Shown here piece by piece: positions 1-7,469 of a stretch of 16,334 bases of DNA. The translations under genes were made by a program, and so were the position numbers. Source of the stretch: Psychrobacter sp. UBA6766 (GTDB lineage: Bacteria > Pseudomonadota > Gammaproteobacteria > Pseudomonadales > Moraxellaceae). Below the pieces are notes generated by a model that saw only the letters and a program-made list of their open reading frames with translations, searched no databases and was not told where the DNA came from. The stretch lies in assembly GCF_002453355.1 (NCBI RefSeq), contig NZ_DKGQ01000001.1, forward strand, positions 1 to 16,334. Reading direction: 5' to 3'. Each line of letters opens with the position of its first letter. Positions within the stretch are counted from its first letter, which is position 1.

Positions 1-42
1 TTATCTAGGACAGCCCCTTAATAAAACTTTAAGGCAGTTTAC

Positions 43-783
43 ATGATCAATCCTGATAACCGCTCTTCCGTGAGTAGCCATAATGCCAATCACCCGCAAG
101 CGAAAAAACCCATCTCTATGCTGTCGTGGCTGGTATTGCTTATCGGTCTTGCCGCACTCGCTTTTGCGATATACAGCGTGCAAAACCTCACCAGAGAAGA
201 ACCGGTAGAAACCATTACCCGTGAAGGCGTAGTGATGCAAATCCAAAAATTGAATCGTTTGGAAACGGTGGCGTTTAGTGTCGATACAGTGATTACCAGC
301 CAAAAGCCAGGTAGCTGGATGAAGCTGTGGCAAGATGAGCAAAAAGGCTTGTTTATTGCGCGAGGTCGTGTAGAAGCGGGCATTGATTTGAGCGCGTTGA
401 CGCCTGAAATGGTTCAGGTGATACAACCTGAGGTTAATGCCGATACGGTACAGGAAGTCGATACTAATACACCCATCTCAATGATGCCGCAGATTCATAT
501 TACCCTACCGCCGTCAGAGATATTTTCGGTCTATCTAGACGATATCGAGATTTACGATTGGCAAACGGGCGCTTTTGGGTTGATGCAAGTCGATCCAAAA
601 ATATTGCAGCAAGCGCAAAGCATGGCAAAAAAAGAGGTGCTTGAACGCGCTTGCCGCGGTGATGTCATGAATTTGGCACTGCAAAACGCGCAAACACAGA
701 TGCAACAGCTATTCTCACTGACTGGCGCGGTGGTAACGGTGACCACTCAAGGTGCAGGTGCGTGTCAAATGCCAACCGCTTGA
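43..783 (+). CDS. DUF4230-family membrane-anchored protein
   Basis: 246 residues. A polar N-terminus of about 25 residues is followed by one hydrophobic segment (about 27-46, starting at W29), which suggests a single inner-membrane anchor with the rest probably periplasmic. The soluble part has features I associate with DUF4230: an early LETVAFSVDTVI stretch, an ARGRVEAGIDLS stretch near residue 110, and an LPPSEIFSVYLDDIEIYD stretch around 155-172, followed by a helical tail with two Cys residues (C203, C241) that could form a disulphide. The molecular function of DUF4230 is not known to me. ATG 43 is supported by AAGG at 31-34 with 8-nt spacing. The next gene is a small protein with a similar membrane segment on the same strand. 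The family call rests on recalled motifs, not on a search. Confidence 0.8.
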   Translation: MINPDNRSSVSSHNANHPQAKKPISMLSWLVLLIGLAALAFAIYSVQNLTREEPVETITREGVVMQIQKLNRLETVAFSVDTVITSQKPGSWMKLWQDEQKGLFIARGRVEAGIDLSALTPEMVQVIQPEVNADTVQEVDTNTPISMMPQIHITLPPSEIFSVYLDDIEIYDWQTGAFGLMQVDPKILQQAQSMAKKEVLERACRGDVMNLALQNAQTQMQQLFSLTGAVVTVTTQGAGACQMPTA

Positions 784-855
784 TGCTTAGATTTTAGCAC
801 GAAAAGATAAGCCGATATCCTTTAACAAACCATTACGCCTGTTAACCAATGTTGC

Positions 856-883
856 TTGAAGTTATCGGTAATAAGGTTACTAT
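856..883 (+). promoter_or_regulatory. possible sigma70-type promoter for the small membrane protein
   Basis: TTGAAG at 856-861 and TACTAT at 878-883 are separated by 16 nt, within an AT-rich stretch that also contains alternative -10 matches (TATATT at 881-886). It lies about 100 bp upstream of the start at 986. The match is moderate, and AT-rich sequence gives many such hits by chance. Confidence 0.35.
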
Positions 884-911
884 ATTATATAAGCAGGATT
901 ATATAGCAGGA

Positions 912-959
912 CTTATTTATTATTGATGACAGTCTTATTAGTGCTGTCATCAAAATAAG
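912..959. repeat. hairpin between the DUF4230 gene and the small membrane protein gene
   Basis: A perfect 10-bp inverted repeat (TTGATGACAG at 923-932, complement at 944-953) has an 11-nt loop. It is extended by CTTATT at 912-917 pairing with 954-959 across a 5-nt bulge. No T-run follows on the plus strand, so it is not a clear terminator. It would sit in the 5' leader of the small gene if the promoter near 856 is real. Confidence 0.5.
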
Positions 960-985
960 CTTATATGATATAAGAGGTGGCGTAT

Positions 986-1210
986 ATGACTACTCCTAAC
1001 AATCAGCCGACTGCTCATAAGAAGCGCATATTGACGAAACGCCCTAAAGAAAAAGAATCGCTACCTTTTGCCACTTGGGTGCTGCTCATCATAAGCTTTA
1101 CCTGTTTAGCCTATGCCATTTATACCATCCAGATGCGAATAGTACAATCTGCTGTCGATGCGGATAATACTGGTGGTGCGCAAAGTAGCTTGGTGCAAAC
1201 AGACAATTAG
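986..1210 (+). CDS. small single-pass membrane protein, unknown function
   Basis: 74 residues from ATG 986. An in-frame GTG at 977 would add three residues, but AAGAGG at 972-977 is correctly placed (8 nt) only for the ATG, so 986 is preferred. The N-terminal 30 residues are basic and polar (HKKR, KRPKEK), then comes one hydrophobic segment (about 29-48) and a short acidic/polar C-terminus, suggesting an N-in single-pass topology. The segment from W31 to Q49 aligns without gaps to W29-Q47 of the DUF4230 protein just upstream, with 9 of 19 positions identical, including the shared A-I-Y and final Q. It may be a shortened paralogue or a partner sharing the same anchor. No domain is recognised. 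The gene converges on phrB, whose stop lies 40 bp away. Confidence 0.6.
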   Translation: MTTPNNQPTAHKKRILTKRPKEKESLPFATWVLLIISFTCLAYAIYTIQMRIVQSAVDADNTGGAQSSLVQTDN

Positions 1211-1249
1211 TATTGCTGTTTTTAAATCATAACTGATTCTAAATTCAGA

Positions 1250-2905
1250 CTATTTTTTAAATTCGGCAATCGCCAGTTGTCGTGCTGCTTTATGCTCAAC
1301 GATTGGTAAAGGGTAAATGATGTCAGCAAATTGACCGGCCTTTGCGAGCTCTTTACGCATTTTATCCTCGCTATGCAAGATGCTGACGGGAATGTCTTTA
1401 AGCTCAGGCAACCACTTTTTGATAAATTCGCCATTTGGATCGTACGATTTAGCTTGGCTAAAGGGATTCATAATTCGGAAGTAAGGCGCTGAATCTGTGC
1501 CCGTTGATGCGCTCCATTGCCAACCGCCATTATTGGAGGCAAAGTCGCCATCTATCAGTTGCTGCATAAAATAACGCTCGCCTAAGCGCCAATCAATCAG
1601 TAAATCTTTGGTCAAAAACATCGCCGTGACCATTCGTAGGCGATTGTGCATAAATCCTGTCGTATTGAGACAGCGCATTGCCGCATCGACCAATGGCACG
1701 CCTGTCATGCCTGAACACCACGCCTCAAAATCATCCTGATTGTATGACCAATGAATCTTGTTGTCTGTCTCTTCTTTATAAGCTTTATGACGAATAAGCT
1801 CGGGCTTATAATCTAAAACATGACGGTAAAAGTCGCGCCAGGCCAACTCACTTATCCAGCGATTAATGTCATTATTATCAGAGCTATCAGAGCTATCAGA
1901 GCTATCAGAGCTATTAAAATTGTCGCTATCATTACCCTGTATTTTCTCCAGCGCTTTTTTGGCTTGTAGATAGCACAGTCTTGGGCTAATTGCTCCGATA
2001 GTAAGATAGGCCGATAGCTGGCTGGTCGCGTGTAAACTTGGCACATCACGACTTATATCGTAACTATCGATATCGTCAGCAATAAAATCCTTTAAACGCT
2101 GACAGGCGGCATTTTCACCAGCAGGGTAGTCCTCTTGGGCATGAGCAAGCTGAACATCAATATTGATATGCTGGTAGATTTCATTACTCTGTAACTGTTT
2201 TTGATACTCTTCGACTACTTCTTTAGTGAATTTTTCTATGTCTTTGATAGTGTTGACACTATCTTTTGCAGTTTTTAGCTTGGCTGTGTTCTTATTTACC
2301 GCTATTGCCTCGTGTATTTGCAAAGTGCTAACGTCTAAAGTGTGCCGCCACTTTTTATAAAATGGGGTAAAGACTTGATACATGCTTTCATCATTGGTGG
2401 TAATGGTTCGTGGCGGTAAGATACATTGGTCGTGCCAGCGGATAAACTCGATACTGTTTTTTGCCAGTTGCTCGGTTAATTGCTTATCGCGGTCAATCTC
2501 ATTACCTTCATATTCGTGATTGGCCATGACAGTGTTTATCATATTCGCATGACAGATGTCTAGCAGCGCCTCCATACAATCTGCAAAGCTGGGGCAGAGT
2601 TGCACGGTTAAGGTGATGTTTAATTGTTTTTGTAGGTCTCTTGCAAGAATAGGCAAGGAGCGGGCGATATGATCAAGTTGGGTAAGTGACAAGTCATGCG
2701 CTTGCCACTGCTCAGGGGTCATAAAAAATACAGCGCTAACTTGGGCGTTTTCTGTGTTTGCCTTTTCACAAATGGCTGCCAGTGCCGTATTGTCATGCAA
2801 GCGTAAATCACGGCGAAACCACATTAGATAGTGTGGAACATTCACATTCTTGTTATTACTGTTATCATCACTATATTTGGTATTGCCAACCGCCTTTTGA
2901 GTCAT
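1250..2905 (-). CDS. phrB: deoxyribodipyrimidine photolyase, class I CPD
   Basis: 551 residues; a light-driven enzyme that splits cyclobutane pyrimidine dimers using FADH-. The N-terminal antenna domain begins with WFRRDLRLHDNT at 29-40; N135-E136 in the YEGNE motif match the folate-binding Asn-Glu of E. coli PhrB. The FAD domain has TSQLSAYLTIGAISPR (about 294-309), W356 (E. coli W277, dimer contact), N458 (N378, flavin N5) and the electron-transfer Trp triad W386, W439, W462 (E. coli W306, W359, W382). The C-terminus YPLPIVEHKAAR closely matches E. coli. It is about 80 residues longer than the 472-residue E. coli enzyme: an N-terminal Asn/Ser-rich extension, a longer interdomain linker (about 200-280), and a Ser-Ser-Asp repeat at 332-343. 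The start at 2905 has AAGGA upstream at about 7 nt. All key residues are present, so it is probably active. Confidence 0.96.
   Translation of the reverse strand: MTQKAVGNTKYSDDNSNNKNVNVPHYLMWFRRDLRLHDNTALAAICEKANTENAQVSAVFFMTPEQWQAHDLSLTQLDHIARSLPILARDLQKQLNITLTVQLCPSFADCMEALLDICHANMINTVMANHEYEGNEIDRDKQLTEQLAKNSIEFIRWHDQCILPPRTITTNDESMYQVFTPFYKKWRHTLDVSTLQIHEAIAVNKNTAKLKTAKDSVNTIKDIEKFTKEVVEEYQKQLQSNEIYQHINIDVQLAHAQEDYPAGENAACQRLKDFIADDIDSYDISRDVPSLHATSQLSAYLTIGAISPRLCYLQAKKALEKIQGNDSDNFNSSDSSDSSDSSDNNDINRWISELAWRDFYRHVLDYKPELIRHKAYKEETDNKIHWSYNQDDFEAWCSGMTGVPLVDAAMRCLNTTGFMHNRLRMVTAMFLTKDLLIDWRLGERYFMQQLIDGDFASNNGGWQWSASTGTDSAPYFRIMNPFSQAKSYDPNGEFIKKWLPELKDIPVSILHSEDKMRKELAKAGQFADIIYPLPIVEHKAARQLAIAEFKK
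1881..1914. repeat. 9-bp tandem repeat inside phrB, about 3.8 copies
   Basis: The unit GAGCTATCA repeats perfectly at 1881, 1890 and 1899, and partially from 1908 to 1914. Read on the minus strand it encodes Ser-Ser-Asp units, residues 332-343 of the photolyase, just before the helix that carries W356. Unit length is a multiple of three, so copy-number change would lengthen or shorten the loop without a frameshift. Confidence 0.95.
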
Positions 2906-3003
2906 GCAAGTATCCTTGTATTAATGAATGGATGAATCAATCGCAATCATAAACAAAACTATCAATAAAAGTATGCTAGGATAAGTTTTTAGATGCAATG
3001 GAT

Positions 3004-3032
3004 TTGCTGCCCTATTAACAAATTATCATATT
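3004..3032 (+). promoter_or_regulatory. weak promoter candidate for trpF
   Basis: TTGCTG (3004-3009) and CATATT (3027-3032) with a 17-nt spacer lie 100 bp upstream of trpF in the 226-bp gap between divergent phrB and trpF. Both boxes are poor matches. No better candidate and no recognisable TrpR box were seen, and there is no terminator-type hairpin in the leader. Confidence 0.2.
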
Positions 3033-3131
3033 GGATGAATGCTTAACATAATAAACTCGTGTAGCTTAGCCAAACTCACTCTCTTATCAATTTTACAGTA
3101 TCACACTGAGCGTCATATTTAAGGTTATAAC

Positions 3132-3803
3132 ATGCGCGTTAAGTTCTGCGGCTTTACTCAGTCTAGCGATATTAAAACTGCTGCCCAATTAGGTGCCGAT
3201 GCGGTTGGTTTGGTGTTTTATCCACCAAGTCCGCGCGCGGTTACTGTCGAGCAGGCGCAATTACTAAGCGCCTCTTTACCTGCCTTTATTAGCGTGGTCG
3301 CTTTAGTCGTTAATATGTCTAAAGATGAATTGGTTGAGCTCGCAAATAATGTCCCTTTTGATATCATTCAGTTTCACGGCGATGAAAGTCCAGAGCAATG
3401 TGCGAAGCTGGCAGGTTTGGTGAATAAACGCTGGATAAAAGCGCTACGAATCGATTCTGAGCAACACACTGCTGCCAGCGTCAGCGCCCAGATTAACGCG
3501 TTTGCCGCAGCGGGGGCGAACAGCGTTTTATTGGATGCTTACCACCCTCATAAGTATGGCGGTACTGGTGCACGTTTTGATTGGAGTTTACTACCACAAG
3601 ATAGCTCGCTGCCCATTATCCTAGCGGGTGGACTTGATGCTGATAATGTCGCTGCCACATTGGATCTGCCGATTTATGCTGTCGATGTCAGCGGTGGAAT
3701 TGAGATCGATAAAGGTAAAAAAGATGCCGCCAAAATGCGCGCCTTTATGAAAGCGGTCAAACGCGATCGATGGCAAAGTGTGACGGTCACTGACGCCAAC
3801 TAA
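3132..3803 (+). CDS. trpF: phosphoribosylanthranilate isomerase
   Basis: 223 residues; a cytoplasmic TIM-barrel enzyme converting N-(5'-phosphoribosyl)anthranilate to CdRP in tryptophan synthesis. The N-terminus MRVKFCGFT holds the catalytic Cys (C6), and the general acid Asp is D135 in SVLLDAYHP. The phosphate-binding end is visible as GGTGARFDW (about 143-151), ILAGGL (about 163-168) and VDVSGGIE (about 184-191). Length is normal for the stand-alone enzyme, i.e. it is not fused to TrpC as in E. coli. AAGG at 3121-3124 sits 7 nt before the ATG. It is the first gene of a same-strand trpF-trpB-trpA run with a 105-bp gap to trpB. A trpF near accD-folC is typical of pseudomonads and Moraxellaceae. 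Confidence 0.97.
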   Translation: MRVKFCGFTQSSDIKTAAQLGADAVGLVFYPPSPRAVTVEQAQLLSASLPAFISVVALVVNMSKDELVELANNVPFDIIQFHGDESPEQCAKLAGLVNKRWIKALRIDSEQHTAASVSAQINAFAAAGANSVLLDAYHPHKYGGTGARFDWSLLPQDSSLPIILAGGLDADNVAATLDLPIYAVDVSGGIEIDKGKKDAAKMRAFMKAVKRDRWQSVTVTDAN

Positions 3804-3908
3804 GTGCTTTAATACAAGCATTACTATTTGGTCGTTATTCCGATTTTCTGCTCAAATTTATCCTTACCCTTATTCTAAAAGATACCACTTATTACAGTAG
3901 GAATTATC

Positions 3909-5183
3909 ATGAGTCATGTCGCAAGCAAAGATTTGTCAAACGCTGCAAAAGCCATCAATACCTTTACCAATCCAGAAAACGTTCAAGATTTTAACCAATA
4001 TCCTGATGCTCGCGGGCATTTTGGCGTTCACGGTGGCCGCTTTGTTTCTGAAACACTGATGGCAGCACTAGAAGAGTTAGAAACCTTATATACCAAAGTT
4101 AAAGCGGATCCGGCGTTTTGGGAAGAGTATCATAATGATTTGGTCAATTATGTCGGTCGCCCAACACCGCTTTATCATGCGAAACGCTTAAGCAATGAGA
4201 TTGGTGGCGCGCAGATTTATTTTAAACGTGAAGATTTAAACCATACGGGCGCGCATAAGGTGAATAACACCATCGGGCAGGCACTACTTGCCAAAATGTG
4301 TGGTAAAAAACGCATCATTGCCGAGACTGGCGCAGGGCAACATGGCGTCGCCACAGCAACGATTGCCGCGCGATTGGGACTAGAATGTATCGTTTACATG
4401 GGCGCTGACGATGTTGAGCGCCAAAAGATGAACGTCTATCGTATGCGTTTGCTTGGTGCGACGGTCGTGCCTGTCACATCGGGATCTCGAACGCTGAAAG
4501 ACGCTATGAATGAAGCGATGCGTGACTGGGTGACCAATGTCGATACGACTTATTATATTATTGGCACTGTAGCGGGACCGCATCCTTATCCGCTTCTGGT
4601 GCGTGATTTCCAAGCGATTATCGGCAAAGAAGCGCGAGTTCAGCATTTAGAAAAAACAGGTAAACTACCTGATGCCTTAGTTGCTTGTGTTGGCGGTGGC
4701 TCAAACGCGATTGGTCTATTCTTTGATTTCTTAAATGACCCTGATGTCAAAATGTATGGCGTCGAAGCAACGGGTGATGGCATAGAAACCGGTCGTCATT
4801 CAGCGCCACTTGCTGCTGGTCGTATCGGCGTACTGCACGGTAACCGTACGTATGTGATGGCAGATGATGAAGGGCAAATTCAAGAAACGCACTCTATTTC
4901 AGCGGGACTTGATTATCCTGGTGTCGGTCCTGAGCATAGCTTCTTAAAAGACATGAAGCGCGTTGAATATGTTGGCTGTACAGATAAAGAGTCGTTGGCA
5001 GCCTTTCATGAAGTCACGCGTAAAGAGGGCATTATCCCTGCACTCGAATCGGCCCATGCCGTCGCCTATGCACTTAAACTTGCTAAAACCATGACGCCTG
5101 AGCAAAGCATTATCGTCAATATGTCAGGTCGCGGTGATAAAGACTTGCATTCTGTGATGAAAGCGGAAGGGATTGAGTTGTAG
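3909..5183 (+). CDS. trpB: tryptophan synthase beta chain
   Basis: 424 residues; the PLP-dependent beta subunit condensing indole with L-serine to form tryptophan, in the alpha2beta2 complex with TrpA. K117 in TGAHKVNN is the PLP Schiff-base lysine, E139 in AETGAGQHG is the catalytic glutamate (same 22-residue spacing as E. coli K87/E109), and GGGSNA at 262-267 cradles the PLP phosphate. The N-terminus has about 30 extra residues compared with E. coli before DARGHFGVHGGRFV, which is common in this group. The start has AGGA at 3899-3902 with 6-nt spacing. TrpA follows 112 bp downstream with an unusual hairpin in between. The call is certain at family level and places it in the TrpB1 (alpha-partnered) type. 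Confidence 0.98.
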   Translation: MSHVASKDLSNAAKAINTFTNPENVQDFNQYPDARGHFGVHGGRFVSETLMAALEELETLYTKVKADPAFWEEYHNDLVNYVGRPTPLYHAKRLSNEIGGAQIYFKREDLNHTGAHKVNNTIGQALLAKMCGKKRIIAETGAGQHGVATATIAARLGLECIVYMGADDVERQKMNVYRMRLLGATVVPVTSGSRTLKDAMNEAMRDWVTNVDTTYYIIGTVAGPHPYPLLVRDFQAIIGKEARVQHLEKTGKLPDALVACVGGGSNAIGLFFDFLNDPDVKMYGVEATGDGIETGRHSAPLAAGRIGVLHGNRTYVMADDEGQIQETHSISAGLDYPGVGPEHSFLKDMKRVEYVGCTDKESLAAFHEVTRKEGIIPALESAHAVAYALKLAKTMTPEQSIIVNMSGRGDKDLHSVMKAEGIEL

Positions 5184-5230
5184 TCGCGTATTGTACTTCG
5201 ACCTATAAATCCACTTTTATAAAAAAATCG

Positions 5231-5263
5231 ATTGGCTCTCTTATCAAAACATAAAGAGCCAAT
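5231..5263. repeat. hairpin in the trpB-trpA gap, terminator-like on the minus strand
   Basis: ATTGGCTCT at 5231-5239 pairs perfectly with 5255-5263 around a 15-nt loop. On the plus strand no T-run follows, so trpB-trpA read-through is not blocked by a standard terminator. On the minus strand the stem is followed by CGATTTTTTTATAA (5217-5230 read in reverse), which resembles an intrinsic terminator facing antisense transcription. A second small stem, TATAAA/TTTATA, lies just upstream near 5204-5221. Confidence 0.6.
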
Positions 5264-5295
5264 ACAGCCAGTTTGAATTAATTGTAGAGACCACT

Positions 5296-6120
5296 ATGAC
5301 CCGCATTGAAAGCACTTTTAAAACTCTAAAAGCGCAAAACAAAAAAGCCCTGATTCCTTATGTTATGGCAGGCGATCCCAATCCGAGCAACTTTGTTGGC
5401 TTGCTTCATGATTTAGTTAAGCACGGCGCCGATATAATTGAAGTTGGCTTGCCGTTTTCTGATCCTATGGCAGACGGTCCAACGGTTGCCTTGGCAGGCG
5501 AGCGCGCTCTAGCAGCAGGAACAAGTACACGTGATGCGCTTAAGATGGTTGCAGAATTCCGCAAGCAAGATACGCAGACGCCAATTATCCTAATGGGCTA
5601 TTTAAACCCAGTTGAAATCATCGGCTATGATAACTTTGTCGCGCTATGTGAGCAGTCAGGCATCGATGGTATTTTGATGGTCGATTTACCGCCAGCAGAA
5701 GCAGGAAGCTTTACTCAGCATTTGACCGATAAGTCAATGAATGAGATTTTCTTATTATCGCCAACGACTTTGCCTGAGCGCCGTGAGCAAGTATTAACCC
5801 ATTGCGGTGGTTACATTTATTACGTCTCGCTCAAAGGCGTGACAGGTTCGGCGACGCTCGATACCGATGATGTTGCTACGCAAGTTCAAACGATTAAAGC
5901 AAAAACCGATTTACCAGTTTGTGTCGGCTTTGGCATTCGTGATGCAGCATCTGCCAAAGCGATTGGTCAGCATGCCGATGGCATTATTGTCGGTAGTGCT
6001 TTGGTACAAAACTTTGCGGATATAGATGCCAGCGATACGGCGGCAGTCGCTAATGCTCAACAAAAAATCATGGCGAAAATGGATGAGTTGCGCGGTGCAC
6101 TGGACAGTTTGAGCGCTTAG
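5296..6120 (+). CDS. trpA: tryptophan synthase alpha chain
   Basis: 274 residues; a TIM-barrel enzyme cleaving indole-3-glycerol phosphate to indole and glyceraldehyde-3-phosphate, passing indole to TrpB through the intersubunit tunnel. Both catalytic residues fall at the same positions as in E. coli: E49 (IIEVGLPFSDP) and D60 (MADGPT). The phosphate-binding end is GFGIRDAASAKAI and DGIIVGSALV near 212-235. Length is normal. The ribosome-binding sequence is weak (GAGA about 7 nt before ATG 5296), consistent with expression from a message shared with trpB. It is followed by a small IR (TTTAAAG/CTTTAAA at 6121-6138) without a T-run, so no clear terminator was found before the accD promoter region. 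Confidence 0.98.
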   Translation: MTRIESTFKTLKAQNKKALIPYVMAGDPNPSNFVGLLHDLVKHGADIIEVGLPFSDPMADGPTVALAGERALAAGTSTRDALKMVAEFRKQDTQTPIILMGYLNPVEIIGYDNFVALCEQSGIDGILMVDLPPAEAGSFTQHLTDKSMNEIFLLSPTTLPERREQVLTHCGGYIYYVSLKGVTGSATLDTDDVATQVQTIKAKTDLPVCVGFGIRDAASAKAIGQHADGIIVGSALVQNFADIDASDTAAVANAQQKIMAKMDELRGALDSLSA

Positions 6121-6201
6121 TTTAAAGGTAACTTTAAATAGCGCAAGCAAGTTATCGTCACAATATTTATAAGATGTTTATAAAGACACAGTTAAATGGC
6201 T

Positions 6202-6233
6202 TTGCTAAAGTTAGTTTACGTGTGTAAACTAAC
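6202..6233 (+). promoter_or_regulatory. palindromic operator candidate overlapping a possible accD promoter
   Basis: A perfect inverted repeat, GTTAGTTTAC at 6210-6219 and its complement at 6224-6233 around a 4-nt centre, overlaps a possible promoter: TTGCTA at 6202-6207 and TAAACT at 6225-6230 with a 17-nt spacer. The arms cover the spacer and the -10, where a repressor would block polymerase. The 24-bp symmetric form resembles sites bound by TetR-type dimers; this is a resemblance of shape, not an identified motif. Further down the same leader are two copies of TGTGACT (6274-6280 and 6298-6304). Confidence 0.5.
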
Positions 6234-6375
6234 ATCACAAATAAATTGTTACAGTTAAGCATCAGGCGTGCTTTGTGACTGCTCGTGTCATAAGCGATGT
6301 GACTTTTAAATTGATTTATATAAATGGACTCTTAGGGACAAGTAACTAAGCCAACTTGTTGATAAGCCTTTAATA

Positions 6376-7323
6376 ATGGCGAATACTATGACTGATACGA
6401 TAACCAAACCTGAAATGACTACTACGAATAGCGTTGAGAAAAATGGCAATACTGCTGGACAATCTTGGTTTAATCGCCCGATTCCCGGCATTAAACACCA
6501 ACTGACAGCACCGTTGACGGCGGTCGAGACCGAACCATCAACTAAGTGTAGCAACTGTCATTCTATGATTACCAATACGGCGCTGATTTTTAATTGCTAC
6601 GTGTGCCCACATTGTGATCATCATTTACCGATGAGTGCTCGTGAGCGGTTGAACTGGCTGCTTGATCAAGTAGATGGTGAGCTTGGGCAAGAGTTTAATG
6701 CTAAAGACCCGTTAAGCTTTGTCGATAGTAAGCCGTATCCGCAGCGCATGCTCGAAGCGCAAGAGAAAACGGGCGAGTCTGAAGCCTTAATTGTGATGTA
6801 CGGTAAACTGCGCAATCTTGATATCGTAACGTGTGCCTTTGACTTCCGCTTTATGGGCGGCTCTATGGGTTCGGTGGTCGGTGACCGTTTTGTGGAAGCG
6901 GCTGAAAAGGCTTTGAAGGATAAAGTTCCTTTGGTGTGTTTTGCGGCTTCTGGCGGTGCGCGAATGCAAGAAGGTTTGCTATCTTTGATGCAAATGGCTC
7001 GTACGGCGGCGGCAATTGAGCGTTTGCGCTTGGCTGGTGTGCCTTATATTGTGATATTGACCAATCCTGTTTATGGCGGTGTGACCGCATCGCTTGCTAT
7101 GCTTGGTGATATCCATTTAGCAGAACCAAAGGCGATGATTGGCTTTGCCGGTAAGCGCGTGATTGAGCAAACCGTCCGCGAAACGTTAGAAGAACCATTC
7201 CAGCGTGCCGAGTTCCTATTAGAGCATGGTGTGGTTGATGAAGTGGTACATCGTCATCAATTGGTTGATACCATTTATCGTTTGCTCGCGAAATTATGCG
7301 GTGTGCCGAATGTTGACGCTTAA
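6376..7323 (+). CDS. accD: acetyl-CoA carboxylase carboxyltransferase, beta subunit
   Basis: 315 residues; with AccA it transfers CO2 from carboxybiotin-BCCP to acetyl-CoA to give malonyl-CoA, the committed step of fatty-acid synthesis. The zinc ribbon is intact: C58-x2-C61-x15-C77-x2-C80, the AccD pattern. The crotonase-fold part has GGSMGSVVGDRFVEA (about 159-173), ASGGARMQEGLLSLMQMAR (about 194-212) and the YGGVTAS/GFAGKRVIEQTVRETL region (about 235-275). The N-terminus is a longer, Thr/Asn-rich version of the E. coli start. The Shine-Dalgarno before ATG 6376 is weak, and ATG 6388, four codons in, is a possible alternative. A stop at 6343-6345 prevents any longer start. A strong terminator follows, separating it from folC. 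Confidence 0.97.
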   Translation: MANTMTDTITKPEMTTTNSVEKNGNTAGQSWFNRPIPGIKHQLTAPLTAVETEPSTKCSNCHSMITNTALIFNCYVCPHCDHHLPMSARERLNWLLDQVDGELGQEFNAKDPLSFVDSKPYPQRMLEAQEKTGESEALIVMYGKLRNLDIVTCAFDFRFMGGSMGSVVGDRFVEAAEKALKDKVPLVCFAASGGARMQEGLLSLMQMARTAAAIERLRLAGVPYIVILTNPVYGGVTASLAMLGDIHLAEPKAMIGFAGKRVIEQTVRETLEEPFQRAEFLLEHGVVDEVVHRHQLVDTIYRLLAKLCGVPNVDA

Positions 7324-7410
7324 TTTGCTCGGCGGCTCGACTAATAAATAAATGAAGCTATTATCGCACTCTACTTATATTTAACAGCATGCTAAATTCT
7401 ACTAAGCACG

Positions 7411-7469
7411 CAAAAAGTTAACAAATAGCATTTATCGTCAATCACGGTAAATGCTATTTTTGCTTTTTG
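7411..7469. terminator. strong, bidirectional-looking intrinsic terminator between accD and folC
   Basis: A 16-bp stem (7423-7438 with 7444-7459, one G-U pair) has a 5-nt loop and is followed by T-rich sequence. Outer arms CAAAAAG (7411-7417) and CTTTTTG (7463-7469) also complement each other. The A-tract on the left gives a T-tract on the minus strand, so it could stop transcription in both directions. It lies 90 bp past the accD stop. Confidence 0.8.

Noticed and set aside
1..426. Minus-strand open frame opposite the DUF4230 gene
   Set aside because: It lies on the opposite strand of a well-supported gene, has no recognisable domain, and its composition is that of a shadow frame.
1881..1914. 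Short repeats as a possible CRISPR array
   Set aside because: Units are contiguous 9-mers with no spacers and lie in frame inside phrB.
3047..3131. Trp attenuator terminator before trpF
   Set aside because: Only short stems (for example CAGT/ACTG) can be drawn and no T-run follows, so a classical attenuator is not supported.
6121..6138. TTTAAAG/CTTTAAA hairpin as the trpA terminator
   Set aside because: The stem is AT-only apart from one G-C pair and no T-run follows.
6306..6554. Minus-strand frame over the accD start as a leader or overlapping gene
   Set aside because: It overlaps the accD N-terminus in antisense and shows no recognised domain; hydrophobic stretches are those expected from the complement of Thr/Asn-rich codons.
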